Source of the DNA: Candidula unifasciata
Lineage: Eukaryota > Mollusca > Gastropoda > Stylommatophora > Geomitridae
Direction: 5' to 3'
DNA length: 64,000 nt
NCBI GenBank assembly: GCA_905116865.2
Contig: CAJHNH020000505.1
Location: 124,001 to 188,000, forward strand
Below are positions 11,441 through 57,000 of the stretch, one piece after another (positions within the stretch are counted from its first letter, which is position 1; each line of letters begins with the position of its first letter). A model generated the notes under the pieces. That model did no database searches, had not been told where the DNA came from, and saw only the letters and a list, made by a program, of their open reading frames with translations. A program made the position numbers and the translations under genes.

Positions 11441-11469
11441 AGCGCTGTGAGGCTATTCTTTTCAATTTC

Positions 11470-11655
11470 CAACTGAAAAGTGATTTTTTTTACGTGCGCA
11501 ACGATTCACACGGGCTTCCGATGTCTCAACCTAGAGACTAGGGAAAAATACTAGAAGTCCACGTGAAAAAATCCCAGCCTTCACAGGGGCTTGAACCTGG
11601 GACCTCCAGCACTCGAGGCGGACACCATGCCCTGAGACCACGAAGCCCCACCTAG
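11470..11655 (-). mobile_element. tRNA-derived SINE, second type
   Basis: On the minus strand the head reads TGGGGCTTCGTGGTCTCAGG, then GTCCGCCTCGAGTGCTGG and the B-box-like AGGTTCAAGCCCC. It continues into a GGGATTTTTTCACGTGG body. The head looks like a long-variable-arm tRNA (Ser/Leu type). A true tRNA gene is unlikely because there is no 3' pairing stem or terminator at the expected place. Confidence 0.55.
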
Positions 11656-11771
11656 TAGTTAACTGTAGTCAATGCATTCAAAATGGCAACATGGTGATAC
11701 TATATAGTTTTTTAAACATGATAATTTAGGTTCACTAGCAAATTAGAAGTGTTATTTCTATGCTCTATTTA

Positions 11772-12005
11772 GGAGCCACCAAGATATAGCAGCTAGATGC
11801 CTGCTAGCCTGCAGATCAGAAGGTCCAGATGGAGCCAGACTTTTTTTCCTTACAAAATAATCTTGGCTCCCAGCCTTAAACAGGTACTAGGTAAAGTCTG
11901 GGGAAGAAAAAGCATCCGACGTAATGCTGACCACATCATCCAAGGACAGGTTAGTCTATAAAATATAGGTCTAACCCTATATACCCAAAGGCATGGAAAA
12001 GGGTC
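11772..12005 (+). mobile_element. SINE family A, plus-strand copy
   Basis: Head: GCAGCTAGATGCCTGCTAG and CAGATCAGAAGGTCCAGATG. Body: CAGGTACTAGGTAAAGTC and GTAATGCTGACCACATCA. End: AATATAGGTCTAACCC and GGCATGGAAAAGGGTC. The same order occurs in the other copies at 12155-12290, 12385-12637, 14697-14845, 19688-21155, 21505-21770, 25380-25670, 30197-30400, 31015-31145, 35245-35500 and 43120-43350. Confidence 0.75.
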
Positions 12006-12154
12006 ATTTCTTTTAAAAAAAAAAAAACAAGTCACATCTTTATAAAAAAAAAAAAAAAGCAAACTGTCTACACTTAATTGGAATAGGGGGAGGGCGCTCT
12101 GTCCCCCAGCAAGCATGTCTTAATAGGCAACTAATTAGAGGCTTGTGGAAATTA

Positions 12155-12290
12155 GTGTGTTGGACAAAAGGCACAGATACCACACTGACTCTACTTTCCA
12201 GGGAATTTGCTGGTACCCTTTTAAAGCTGGGTCTACACGGAATCCTTTGTCAGTTTTAAACAAATCCGTCTAAATACAGAATCAGCCCTA
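12155..12290 (-). mobile_element. SINE family A, truncated minus-strand copy
   Basis: Carries only the middle of the family: CCACACTGACTCTACTTTCC, GAATTTGCTGGTACCC, then TTAAAGCTGGGTCTACAC, in inverse orientation to the copy at 11772-12005. Both ends are missing. Confidence 0.55.
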
Positions 12291-12384
12291 AGGCCTTCAG
12301 GCCAAAAAGCAAGTATCTGGCTTGGCAACCATGTGATTATATTGTTTTTTTTTTTAAACACGGATAACCTCCTAGTATCAGTAA

Positions 12385-12637
12385 TAGTACTGATAAAAAA
12401 AGGACCCTTTTCCAGGCCTTCAGGTTATTGGGCACATAGGGCTAGACCTATAATTTTTATAGACTAATCAGCACTCAGTGGGGGATGTGGTCAGCATCAT
12501 ACCGGCCACCTTTACTTCCCAGGGCTTTTACCTGGGACCCATTTAAGGCCGGGTTTACCTGGAGGTCAAGGTCATTTTTAAAAAAAAAGTCTCCATTTGA
12601 ATCAGTGTCTAGCCGCTACATCACAGCAGCTCCCCTA
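12385..12637 (-). mobile_element. SINE family A, near full-length minus-strand copy
   Basis: Reads GACCCTTTTCCAGGCCTTCA, GGGCTAGACCTATAA, GATGTGGTCAGCATCAT, TTTACTTCCCAGGG, GGCCGGGTTTACCTGG, then the inverse head GTCTAGCCGCTACATCACAG. An A-rich run divides body and head, as in other copies. Confidence 0.75.
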
Positions 12638-13604
12638 TTTGTACTAAAGCTGTAATAATTTTTTTTCAGCAGGTGCCAGTAATAGTCTTCCTCTTTCTTA
12701 ATTTAAAAAAAAAAAACGTCTACAAAGGCACAAATCACAAAACTCTGCCCACGCTGCAGTGATAACCTAGAGGCATCTCTGGATATTGTTAGGAATGGGA
12801 ATCACCCTCTTGTATGACATCAGGTAATGTCACCCCACTTCTGGTGACTGATGTCCTGATGATTCATCAGCATTTCCAGACAATTCACCACCACTTGTTT
12901 TTTTTTTTTTTTTAGAAGTTATCCAATGTTGTTTGTTTTGTTTTAAAAATGTTCCGAAAGTGTCCAGGCGCAACATCATCAAATGAACTGATATGCTCAT
13001 TAACTATAGTGATGTTTGGTTGCCTTTCTAGATAAAATCCTCCATTTCTGCCCAAGCGGACACCCATTCCTTAATTTCAGCACTTGGAATTGGTCCCTTT
13101 TTATCCTTTTTCTCTCGTCAGATGACTCATTGGCCATGTTGGAGGAGGGACGAATATTTACTTTTCAGGGAAACAATACGAAGACTGGCGTAGACAAATA
13201 TTAGAGTTCCACTGTATTTATTTTCATCACAAATACACAAGTCTTTAGACATCTTAATGCGTAAGCACGATGTTCTCAAAACAAGAATTTAGCACTGAGG
13301 TGACATTTGTGCATACTGAAGAATATTTAAAGAGAAAAAAAAATGCAACTAAGAGATCAGAATGCATAACATAAAAGTAAATAAACAACTGTATCCACTC
13401 TAATGCACTGATAGTAAACTATTCACATGAGTGCAGAACATAACACCAGAGAAGAAACAGGGCAATTCAGCAGTTAATTATTTGTCATAAGATTTGTAAT
13501 TCTCCAATTCAGTTTGAAACAGATAAACTAGCTATTGGTAGACTTAGTCTGAGCTCAAATGCACAAATCAAAGGAAGAAATCTAGTCAAGACAAATTATC
13601 ATCA
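12638..13604. other. Unassigned AT-rich spacer
   Basis: No gene or repeat boundary recognised. Homopolymer runs occur at about 12660, 12704 and 12898-12914. A 62-codon frame at 13016-13204 has no motif. Confidence 0.35.
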
Positions 13605-13817
13605 TCATCAGGTGCCTTGCCGACTGGCGTGGGCGATCATGCCTCTCCATAATCTGCGATCTCCTGCAGCATGTATTAGTTCGTGTGCAGACACACCTCC
13701 ATGCCATGCAACAAGACTGTCAAGCATCTTCTCTCTTTGTCTTCCTCTATCCTTCCTTCCACAGATCTTTCCAGTGGTCACAATAGAATTATCATTCACA
13801 CTGTAAATCAACCACAC
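13605..13817 (-). mobile_element. LINE family Y 3' end
   Basis: The minus strand is open over VTTGKICGRKDRGRQREKML, DSLVAWHGGVSAHELI and AAGDRRLWRGMIAHASRQGT, followed by a (ATGATG)n tail at the plus-strand start. The same ending occurs in the longer plus-strand copy at 26798-27775, in minus copies at 19265-19670 and 21156-21262, and in a worn copy at 50285-50515. Confidence 0.85.
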
Positions 13818-13924
13818 TTACATTTGTCTTCCGTTAGTCCTCTGTAAGCAGCTGTCACGATCTTTGAAAACATCAGGTTCCATCAGTTGCACAATTTGAA
13901 GCAGCAACCACATGTCCATTTGTT

Positions 13925-14215
13925 TTAGATGATCTTTTCCCTGTGTGGGTTCCGGGTACCCATTGTGGAGGAGACAATAAATAGATCCACCTCGTCCTAA
14001 TTAGCATGTCCTGAAAGTCACTAATTAGGGATCTTCCCGTTTCAAAGTCGTAGTGCATCTGCCAGAGAGGTGAGGAACCAACAGTCTGCATAAAGATAAG
14101 CCGGATTTACAAAATGGATGTGCATGCAAAACACAAGTCCAGAAGTGGGTGAAAAACCACAACTTTCTGCTGGAGTTTACTGCTAGTGAACACCAAAAAG
14201 AGGAGAATCTTGCAG
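13925..14215 (+). repeat. Dispersed repeat family B, copy
   Basis: Shares GGTTCCGGGTACCCATTGTG, GTGCATCTGCC, GAGGTGAGGAACCAACAGTC, ATGGATGTGCATGCAAAAC, GCTGGAGTTTACTGC and an AAAAAGAGGAGA tail with the family-B copies at 9135, 31585 and 50000. Confidence 0.65.
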
Positions 14216-14696
14216 TTTTAAATATGTTAAGGGAGAATAAAAGAGAGGAGGCGATTTCATAGTACTATGATTTATCCCATATATCTCCATTTTCCTGCTG
14301 CACAATGCTCAAAACTCTGTAGCTCCAGAGATGCACCCCCCCCCCCCCCCCTCACACACAGATCTCTTGAAACACCTGCATCCTTAACCAAAGGATAGTG
14401 TGAAATTGAACCCAAAAACCTCAGTTTGAGGCAGGCAAGTAAGCACTTTACCACACACAGCCTCAGTTAAAAAAAAATAAAAAAAAGTTCTATGAGCTTC
14501 AGGTTAAGTAAAATCAATTTATTTTACTCTACAATATTCACACCTGTCCTGCAATTTCGTGATCATGGCTGCTCTGGTGGTGACAGACAATCTTCAGTGC
14601 TTTATTACTATGTTTGTCACAAGTTCATCAATCTCCACTTTTAATATGTTAACATTCTCTTAACTTTAAAGTTTATTAAAAAAAATAATATTACGG

Positions 14697-14845
14697 ACTC
14701 TTTTCCACGCTTTCAGGCGCACTAGGTATATAAGGCTAGACCTAACATTGATAGACCAAATGGCACTTGGTGGGTGATGTGGTCAGCATCATGCTGGTCA
14801 TCTTGACTTCCTACGACTGTACCTGGTACACCACTTAAGGTTGGC
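14697..14845 (-). mobile_element. SINE family A, truncated minus-strand copy
   Basis: Contains the family's 3' half inverted: GACTCTTTTCCACGCTTTCA, GGCTAGACCTAACATTG, GATGTGGTCAGCATCATGC and GTACCTGGTACACC. The tRNA-like head is missing. Confidence 0.65.
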
Positions 14846-15361
14846 GAGTGTGACTAGCAAGATCCTCCTGTGTCAACAACAACAAGTGTCACAATCAGAG
14901 TATGGGATTTCAAGACTACTGTTGCCATCAGATGCATCTAACCAGCTTCTTCTCAGATGGACAGCTCTCAACCTAGCTGCAATCAATTTCTCCTTAATTC
15001 CTATTTTATCCCGATTTTCTTCCTCCATGCATGGCATCGTGTTCCCATGAACCCACCATAACATGTATCAATCAACAGAATCAGAACATCGGAATAAACA
15101 GTTAACATATGCAGAAACTAAGCAGTTTCATGACTGAACATAAATTATGGGCACATCTATGGACAACATAAATGAGGGCATTATTGCTGCAGCTGTAATA
15201 AGGACCCCAAAAAAAACAAAAAAATCACACCAGACTGCAAATATCCTCTAACTTCTGTATATGTATCCACAGTTATCGTTGAGAATTTTACATGGTCAGG
15301 CTCTAATCTCTTCCACAGAACTAGTTTTGCATCATTACCATTCAAAAAAGTCTTTCTGAAC

Positions 15362-15725
15362 CAGTGGTTTTCAACCCTTTTCAGGTAGGCCCCCCCCCCC
15401 CCCCCCCCCCCACCCCACCAACTGTGATCAACAACAATAAAAAAAGAGGCAGCACAGACAGTATGGAGATATGTTTTGGTCAAAATGTGTTCTTAATCTA
15501 TCATAAATGCACGTTATCTTACTAATTTGTTTTTTAACAGTAAATTACAAACTGTTCATGGAAACAAACAATTCTTAGCTTTCTGTCTTAAAGTTTAAAT
15601 TTTTTTTAACTCATTCATAATTAGACAGAAAAGAATGTTGGTATAACATTATTACACTCAATTTAAAAACTGGTTAAGGCCCTTTATGACACTTTCTTGC
15701 CCCACCCCCTGTTTGAAAACCACCG
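15362..15725. mobile_element. hAT-type MITE with poly-C run
   Basis: The left end CAGTGGTTTTCAACCC and right end GTTTGAAAACCACCG are inverted repeats. Flanking octamers TTCTGAAC (15354-15361) and CCCTAAAC (15726-15733) agree at 5 of 8 positions and differ only by transitions, as expected for an old 8-bp hAT duplication. A poly-C run of over 20 bases sits just inside the left end. No ORF. The ends resemble but are not identical to the SPIN-like copies at 23413 and 33881. Confidence 0.65.
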
Positions 15726-15733
15726 CCCTAAAC

Positions 15734-17932
15734 CAACCGGGAAGGAAATCGAGCCCTGGTACATAAGGTTTCTGAAACAGATTCGTTAACCTCTTCATAT
15801 GATAAACAGGTAATGACAATGTAAAACATTTCTCTACAAAATAAAAGTAATAAATGGGCTTCAACACTGTTTGTTGCCTCGTGCCTTGAAAACTGTGCAG
15901 GTTTTAAGTACTGATCACCACCCACACAGTCATACTGATATTCCATCATAACTTACACATTTCTATTTAAAAAAAAAAACAACATTACCACAAGTTTACC
16001 AACATCAGGCAAGAGGATATAGTCTGCATAAAAACCCAAAGTTTGTGTTGTCCACTTTCAGAACAGTCTGCCCCATTATGAACAAGCCAGTCAAAAATAT
16101 AAACATTTCAAGACAAATATATATATTTATTTATATAAAGTTATCAAACATGCCGCATTTAATCAACAAATGAAAATTATGACAAGAAGCAGGAAACAAA
16201 CCAGATCTCTGTGGACTCATGGAAACAAGATATATAGATCACTTTATGAGATATCAGTCCATAACTACTAACATACAGAACGGAAACGAATCCTTTTAAA
16301 GTTAAGAGGATCGACTTCATTTCACTGTTGGATACCATACATCTTTAGCTTGTGTCATATAATGGCTAGCTGCCCTCCCAAGAAAGCTGCACCAATTCTG
16401 CAGTGCCACTGACATTCCCTTAGGGCCTCTAAAACTGAAGTCGTGAGTTAAATCCATGAAATGTTTACAACATGAGGCAATTGGCTAAACCATTTCACCA
16501 TAGAGACCTCCAGTTTCAATTTGATGAACTGTAAACACTCATTAGATTTTATCAGTGCTTACATCTGTCAGTAAATTAACACACCTTTTTCAAAACTCTA
16601 TCAGATAATCTGCAAATGCCTGACCTGGAAGATAACCCTTCTGTATAATATAACGCCAAATCAAATGCTGCCAGTCTGCAGATTTGCAACATCTACTGAG
16701 ATGCATACTGTTAAAATGAAATCCAATTTTGTAGATACTGGGGGTGAAGCCTAGAGCTGTCAAACATGAACAGTTATCAATAGAGATTTTGCGTGATCAG
16801 TCCTTGAACGCATGTAGAGCTAGCTCTGAGGAGATCAGAGTACCGACAGAATACTCTGGAGTGCTGTGTTGATGGTCCTCACTAATCACATTCAAAAGGC
16901 CTAGGATAATTCATTATAACCATACATTTCGCAATTCTTTCCAAAGAAAGTAACTTCAATGTCAAATCCATAATGATGATAATTATAATAATATCCCCAA
17001 TGTCTGTGGAGACAGCAAATCTTTAACATCTGTATGTGTCTGTGTATACATGAGTCAGTAAATCTTGTATACAGATGTTTCTGTGTGCCAGTCTGTCTTT
17101 CAGAACAACAACATAAATGGACAGATTAATAAATCATAAGTCAGACACAACCCACGTAATTATGAATAAAGTGCCACTGTAAAGTTTAAAAAAAAAATAT
17201 TCTACTTTTACTACTAAAGAGCACAAGAATTTGAACAGGACTAGAATTTCATGAAAGAACACCAGTCATCTGTAACTTATTATGGCTGGGAAATTAGAGA
17301 TGAGAATCTGTGGAGTTACATTCTGTAACCCTATTCTACAGAATGGTCATGAACAATCTGCAGCACTGCTCTGCATCAGATACCTGAGGAAGAAGGCACC
17401 AATAACTAGAGTTGGTCGTCTCAGCAAATGAAATTACAACTTAGCATTTATGCAGTCTTAGGTATTCCACACATATGTATCTGATGTGTGTAAGAATGCT
17501 ATTCAGTACCAGCCAACTGACTGACAGCAAGTCCGCTGTATTCTACTGATCTGATTGACATACATGTCTTGACCACCATGCCTCGCTGCTTGGTAACACT
17601 ATCTCTAATTACTGCCTACTGCAATACTAGCAAACCCTGCTCCAATTACTGTCTTCTGCCTCACAGTGTTGTTACTTTAACCCTGTCAGACCCAAACATT
17701 TATTAGATAAGTAACAATTTTGTAGAACAGAATAAAGAATATGCTAAAATAACACCTGTCTAGCAAAGAGAGAGTTAATCAGTACAGCAGTAAATGAATG
17801 TAGCTGTAGCACAGTAGTTGTCTGACGAATCAAGGGCTTGAAGCAATGTGGACATCTTCACAAGCATGACCAAAACTGTACAGCAATGAGAGCTCCTGCG
17901 GCATGAAAGAACTGCTAGGCACGGTGCAGGCA
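15734..17932. other. 3' flank / probable 3' UTR of the kinesin gene
   Basis: Largely free of recognisable repeats. The kinesin stop codon is at 17933-17935 on the minus strand, so the transcript's 3' UTR lies here. One minus-strand AATAAA is at 17699-17704, about 230 bases past the stop, and another is near 16130. Which one is used cannot be told from sequence. TTAACCC at about 17677 beside the first signal may be a transposon end, but its partner end is not convincing. Confidence 0.4.
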
Positions 17933-50938
<33,006 letters not shown>

Positions 50939-51060
50939 CTGATGATGGGTGTAACCCATTGCTATCATTAAATCTTCACCGCACATGACAATTTTTAAAA
51001 AGCAGCCAAGAAGCCAAACATAATAAAAGGGAAAACAAAAATACTAAATTATAAATTTGA

Positions 51061-51350
51061 ATAAAGAAGACACAAACAATAGATTGCACAATTTATTGCC
51101 TGGCATATTTTGCTGTAACTTGTCAGGTACATACTAGAATAACAATTACATAAATGAAGCAAACAAGTGAATCCTTTATAAATGAAGTACAAATTCAACA
51201 ACAAACACAAATGCCTGTTTTACCAGGGCAGCGGGCAGTGTCTGAATCATATCTTTTTGTTTACCAAGTTTAGGGCGGAAGTAATGACGAGATACAGTTA
51301 GATATGCCAGGCAATAAATTGTACAATCTATTGTTTATGTCTTCTTTAAT
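51061..51350. mobile_element. Palindromic MITE just upstream of visible exon 1
   Basis: Arms 51061-51124 and 51285-51350 are inverted copies: ATAAAGAAGACACAAACAAT, AGATTGCACAATTTATTG, CCTGGCATAT, with a few changes. About 160 bp of unpaired centre, no ORF. Confidence 0.75.
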
Positions 51351-53789
51351 AAATTATAAGCTAATACAAATGTTAATTAATTCCACAAGACATGAAAAGA
51401 ACTAACAAAATACTGAAAAACAAATTATTATAAGCATCGAACATAATTTTTTTAATCAACCCTGTCGCCTCAAGAAACCACAAAACTGACACTTTTAGTT
51501 GTGGCCTATTTCCTGAGAAACGCACTTGACTGACTCTTCCATAGTGATGTGTTAACAAGATGCACAGTGAATGCTGCTGGCTGTGATCTTGCATGTGCAA
51601 ACATTTAGGAGGTCAGGATATGAATATATTGATTAAAAATTGTATCTGGGGGAGGGTGTTCCCAGTCAACCAAATAGCTTTTTAAGAACCAAGATGAGGT
51701 CAAATTTTCCCATAAGCCTCAGTGGTGGAGGTTATGGCATGAATCACATGATACATATGTTTATTTAGTCAGCGACTGTATTCCTTTCATGCGTCACCCA
51801 GTTCATGATTGCTGATTACTCCATTTATATAACTGCATACACTGATTATTTAAATTAAAAAAATTAAGACAAATATTTTTTAACAAATGTATTAGTACCC
51901 ATGTAAAATGTGTTTTCTAAAAGGATTTATTAGGAATTCCAACAAGGTCATTGCCTATTTTTAAGCATTCCCTGGGTGACAGGGTTAACATTGTAAACTG
52001 GACTTAAATAATATAGGTTGGATTTTACTATCTTCCTATTTAATGATGTCTAACATCCGCCAGTGAAATTTGCAGAGCCACTAAAGACAAGGACAAAGCT
52101 AAATGCATCTTAAAACAACTGCCGAAGAAAATTGATTAAATGAAAAGAATTTAAGAAAGACAAATAAATCAGAAAAATGGGAGGATAACTGCTGTTATCA
52201 AATTATAAGATACAGAATGTGATTTATTGGAAACATATTGAAGCAAAGCAGGAAAAGAACTACAACACAAACACTGAAATAGGAAACAGACTGACAATTC
52301 AATGTTGATAATAGAGAGGTCAAATCTGCTAGCCGGGAGGAATTGGCTGCACGCTCTAGGTAATGCATAAACTGCACAAGAGGGTGGCAATCTTTAATGT
52401 ATTCAACATATAATTTTAAAATTACAATAATGCAATCTATGTATAAACCACAAGCAATATTCAAAATATAAGTCAACAGTTTTCATTATAATCACCATAT
52501 AACTCTTGAGGACAAGATACATGGCAAGGGAAAAAGAAGGTGATACACTAGCATAAACAAGGATGTTAGGGCAAAGACCTAAGCTGAGCCAACAACAGCT
52601 TCAGAGAATGGAAAACTGCGGAAGGAAAAGATCACATGAAATCAACACCTTTAGTTTTACCTCAGATATTCACATTTTATTAAGAAAGTTTCAACAAAGC
52701 CAGAGAAATACATCCAAAAAAAACAGAGAACACCAAGGGAAGTAATCAAAATAATAAATGTAGGCATTCACAAAAAGAAAAGAAAAAAAAAAAAAGCCAC
52801 AGAAGGCCTAAAATAAATAAGTATATGGTGACTATTGCTGTGAGCTCTATCACTGAGATCTTACATGAAAAGTTTAAACAACCTGGATTCTAAAAAGCTA
52901 TTCTCTAAATGCTTCACTTAGTTATATATTCACAACCGGGGCGCCTAAACACTATGCAGGCACACACAGAACCAATGTAATTTAACTACGCTTTTAAAGA
53001 ACAGACCACTGCAGAAATGGCGATATAACAATGGTGATATAACAAAAATTATGGGGCGGTGTCACAACTGGAAGTGACCAGATTTTGCCTTCTTAGGGTG
53101 ACAGAGTTTAGATAATTTCAATAAAATCAAAGACCACAATAAACTGGAAGAGCCAATCTATAAAGTACAGAGGTTGCAAAAATAGAAGAACACTGGAAAA
53201 GACACAGAAAAGAGCAATATTTATACAGCATGATTGCAATTTAAAGACAAAAATATTTTTAGTTATTCCATTTACAAGCCTCACATTTATGATCAAAAAA
53301 GTGTATAAAAGATTAAAAATGTATGCTACTCATAAAACAAAATTCTGCAATACTTAACAACAACAAATTCTACTGTAGCTGCCACGAGTAACAGTAAAAC
53401 TGCCCATCGCTGTTTTTTTAAAAAAAGCTGACAATACAAAAACACATTTGTGCTCGTTATGAACAATTCAAAAGGGTCTACGAAGCAACAAAATAACTAA
53501 GTTAAAAAAGAGTCTTTGCATTAGGGGAACCTAGTACTAAATTACATTATGAACATGAAGCTGAGAAATATCAGATACAAAACTGAAACCAAATCCTAAA
53601 AAATAGTACAAGTTTGAGACGTGTCGAGAGTCCACTTAGGAAGTATAGCATGCAATGAAGGTGACCCATTATAAAGATAAGCACACAGCAGATATTACAG
53701 ACAAGGTATGAAGTGAATATTCCATCTATGACATTGAAACAGGTTCACCATAAAATTGTACAGCACAGTGGCAACTATGAACCTCTTAA
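51351..53789. other. Featureless AT-rich stretch
   Basis: No exon, LINE motif or inverted repeat seen on either strand. Short frames at 51373-51600, 52198-52476 and 53108-53296 have no convincing homology. The missing N-terminal exon of the kinesin could lie here but I could not identify it. Confidence 0.4.
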
Positions 53790-54060
53790 CTACAGTAAAA
53801 AGGCAAAAAATGCAATGGTATGGACATGTAAAGATCGTACGCCCTCTCAAAAACAATACTGCAGGGCTCAGTAGAGGGAAAGACGAGAAGAGGCAGACCA
53901 AGAAAGACCTTGCTGCAGAAGCTGACTGACTGGACAGGTCTCAGGCATGCAACCAAGAAGTCCATCGCAACTGACCGCCAAAGGTGGAGACAGTTGATCA
54001 GTCAACAGAAACTGGTGACCAAACTATATGCAGTGTTATGAGATGACGATGATGACATTG
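53790..54060 (+). mobile_element. LINE family W 3' end
   Basis: Reads KNAMVWTCK then, across breaks, GKTRRGRPRKTLLQKL, TDWTGLRHATKKSIA, TDRQRWRQLISQQKL and VTKLYAVL with a stop, ending in GATGACGATGATGAC. Same family as 31850-32340. Confidence 0.8.
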
Positions 54061-54063
54061 AGC

Positions 54064-57000
54064 AGAGTTAAGTTGAGACTTCCGGTTTAGAAATGGCAGC
54101 GTGAGGACGTGTTTGCGGCGACACTCGATTTTATTCTAAAATTTTCACTTAATCTGTGTTTTTCTCTTGATAACAAAGTGCGATTATTACGAATTCATTG
54201 ACGATGGATATTCTCTTGTTCGTGGATACAAGTATTATGTGGTTTAGGGGTGATATAACGGAATTATTTCCACAAAATAGCCACGGCGGCGGCCGTGTCC
54301 TAATTCCGATAATGTAACCGCGTAGGAGCCACGCTCCCATTATAAACATGGGAGTCCACGGGTAAGACCCCAGTCTACTCTAGCAAAACAAGGTGCTGAA
54401 GTCGGAGGCAACCAGCCAGGAGGCGCACCACAGCAATCAGGATGCCACGCACAAACGCAACAGGGAATATTTCTATATCTGCAAATAAGTTTAATTTCCA
54501 CCATGCGACCCACTCACGTACACGTGGTTCGATTTACCGGCCTAAGACAAGAAGAAAGAGTCCAGCTTCAAATACTCGAAGCCTCCCCCTAATGCCCCGT
54601 AGAACCAGAAAAGCAGAAAATACAGCTAGCCTTAAAATAATGCACTGGAACGCGGAGGGAGTAAATACTAAGAAATTAGAATTAGAAAACGTCTTGAACG
54701 AAGAGAATGTACATGTATGCTGCCTACAAGAGACTTATCTCAAACAAGATATGGCCTTTAAGATCAGAGGCTACCAGTGTTTCCGATCTGACCGCAAAGA
54801 CAGGAGAAAAGGTGGAATTCTTACCCTGGTCAAAAATAACATCCTTGCGGGCCGGATCGAAACATACATGGAAGGTGCTGAGTATCAAACACTTGAGCTC
54901 AAGTTAGAAAATACAGATTTACATCTGACCAACTATTACTGTCCGAGCGACCACCCTCAGGCACTGGATACAGTACTAATAAATGAAAAAATGATCATTT
55001 GTGGGAATTTTAATAGCCATTCCCAAAGTTGGGGATACGATCATATGGACCAGAGAGGAGAGAAACTAGAGGACTGGTAGGATGAGAATAGGTTCATCCT
55101 CGTTAATAAGCCAACCGACCCACCAACCTTCTACTCTAGAGCATGGCATACCACCTCGACACCAGACCTAGCCTTTCACTCAGCAGACATGGAACTGAAT
55201 GTTACCAGAACTGTTGGGAAGCAACTAGGAGGCAGTGACCACCGGCCAGTCTTTCTAACTATAGAAAGCCAGTCTGTAAGAGAGAGCAGCACACTGCCAA
55301 GGTGGAATTTTAAGAAGGCAGACTGGAAGTTGTATCAGCTTCGCACAAATGTCCTGCTGGAAAATCTAAACACAGATAACGACGTAGAAAAAGTAGTCCA
55401 AGAGTTGAGCAAACGCATGCTGCAGGCAGCCCTAGAAGCAGTTCCAAGAGGTGCGCGTAAACAATACAAACCGTACTGGAATTGCAATCTGGAGCAACTG
55501 CACAACAATATGGAAACAGAAAGAAAACAAGCTGAGACCAGACCTTGTCAAGAGCAGTTTAACAACTACCAACATTCAAAGGCCAAATTTCAAAGAGCCA
55601 AACTGCAGGCTAGACGGGCAAGCTGGCAAGAAAAGACAAAGTCTCTAAACTTTGAAAGAGACACAAGGAAGTTGTGGAGGTTAATTAAGCAAATTAATGA
55701 TGAGAATACAGGAAGAAATGGTAATATTGCACTATGCAAAGAGGGAGCCATCCTAACAAGAAAACAGGCAGCTGACCACTTTGCAGATTCCTTTGCAGAA
55801 GACAGCAACATTAATGTCAGCCCAGAGAAACAGCGAGAGGTTCAAGAAAACAAACAACATATAAGACAAAAAGATATAATTCCTGAGGCACTGGTGGCAG
55901 CATTTACATCCAGCGAGTTAGAGTTAGCAATATCAAAGCTGAGAATGGGAAAATCACCTGGAATTGATGGTATCACCAATGAAATGATCAAGAACCTTGG
56001 AACAACTGCCAAAAAAAAGCTGATAGAGATCTTTAATCATTGTTGGACCAGTGGCAAAGTTCCTCAAATTTGGAGAGAAGCAATCACAATACCTCTGCTT
56101 AAACCAGGAAAGGACAGTTCTGATGCCTCCAGCTATAGACCGATCAGTCTTACCAGCTGCCTCTGTAAAACAATGGAACGTATTGTCAACCTTAGACTCC
56201 AATGGTACTTGGAAAGTGAAAACATTTTCACGCCGCAGCAGGCAGGATTTAGACAGTGCTACTCCACAGAAGACCAGACAACTTATCTTTCACAAAAAAT
56301 TGAGGATGCCTTCCAGGAAAAGAAGCTAGTGCTAACGGCATGGATAGATCTGAAGAAAGCCTTTGACAAGGTCTGGAAAGAAGGTCTACTGAAGAAACTG
56401 AGAGACTGCAGGGTGAATGGGAGAATGTACAAATGGGTGAAAGCATACTTGTATAACAGAAGATCCCGAGTACAGATAGATGGACTTAAGAGTAAGAAAG
56501 TTTTGCTGCGCCATGGCGTCGCACAAGGAGGTGTTCTGTCCCCCACACTCTTCCTAGTCTATATCAACGACCTGCTTTCTGAACTACCCCATGGAATTAA
56601 AGCTGCAATGTATGCTGATGACTTGGTACTCTGGTGTACAAATGAAAATGCGACAGTGGCCACCAGGCTGCTACAAAGAGCCATAGATGCAATGGCTGAT
56701 TGGGCCAACAAATGGTGAGTCAGCATCAACATAGGCAAATGCAGCACCACCCTCTTTACCCTTTCTCCTAAACAAAAATCAGGTGTCATGCATATAAATG
56801 GAGTACCCCTGAGAGAGGATAAGGAGCCCACATACCTCGGCGTAACGTTTGATGATAGATTAACATGGAGAAAACACATCAACAAGGCAGCAACCAAAGC
56901 CAGAAGGAGGGTAGCCATTCTGAGAAAACTAAGTGGAACCACATGGGGTGCTAGCGGGAAAATACTTAGAAAAGTTTACCAACAAAGTGTTCGACCACAT

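Noticed and set aside
17677..17777. Possible piggyBac-type MITE bounded by TTAA
   Set aside because: The left end TTAACCCTGTCAGACC looks plausible, but the inward right end shares only a few bases, so no convincing inverted repeat exists.
51440..51590. Minus-strand text GRVSQV..VSVLWFLEATG resembling the kinesin N-terminal GRI.QA..SVTVEWIE domain
   Set aside because: Only scattered identities. The critical VEWFE core is not preserved, no proper splice sites frame it, and a real exon of this conserved gene should match much better.
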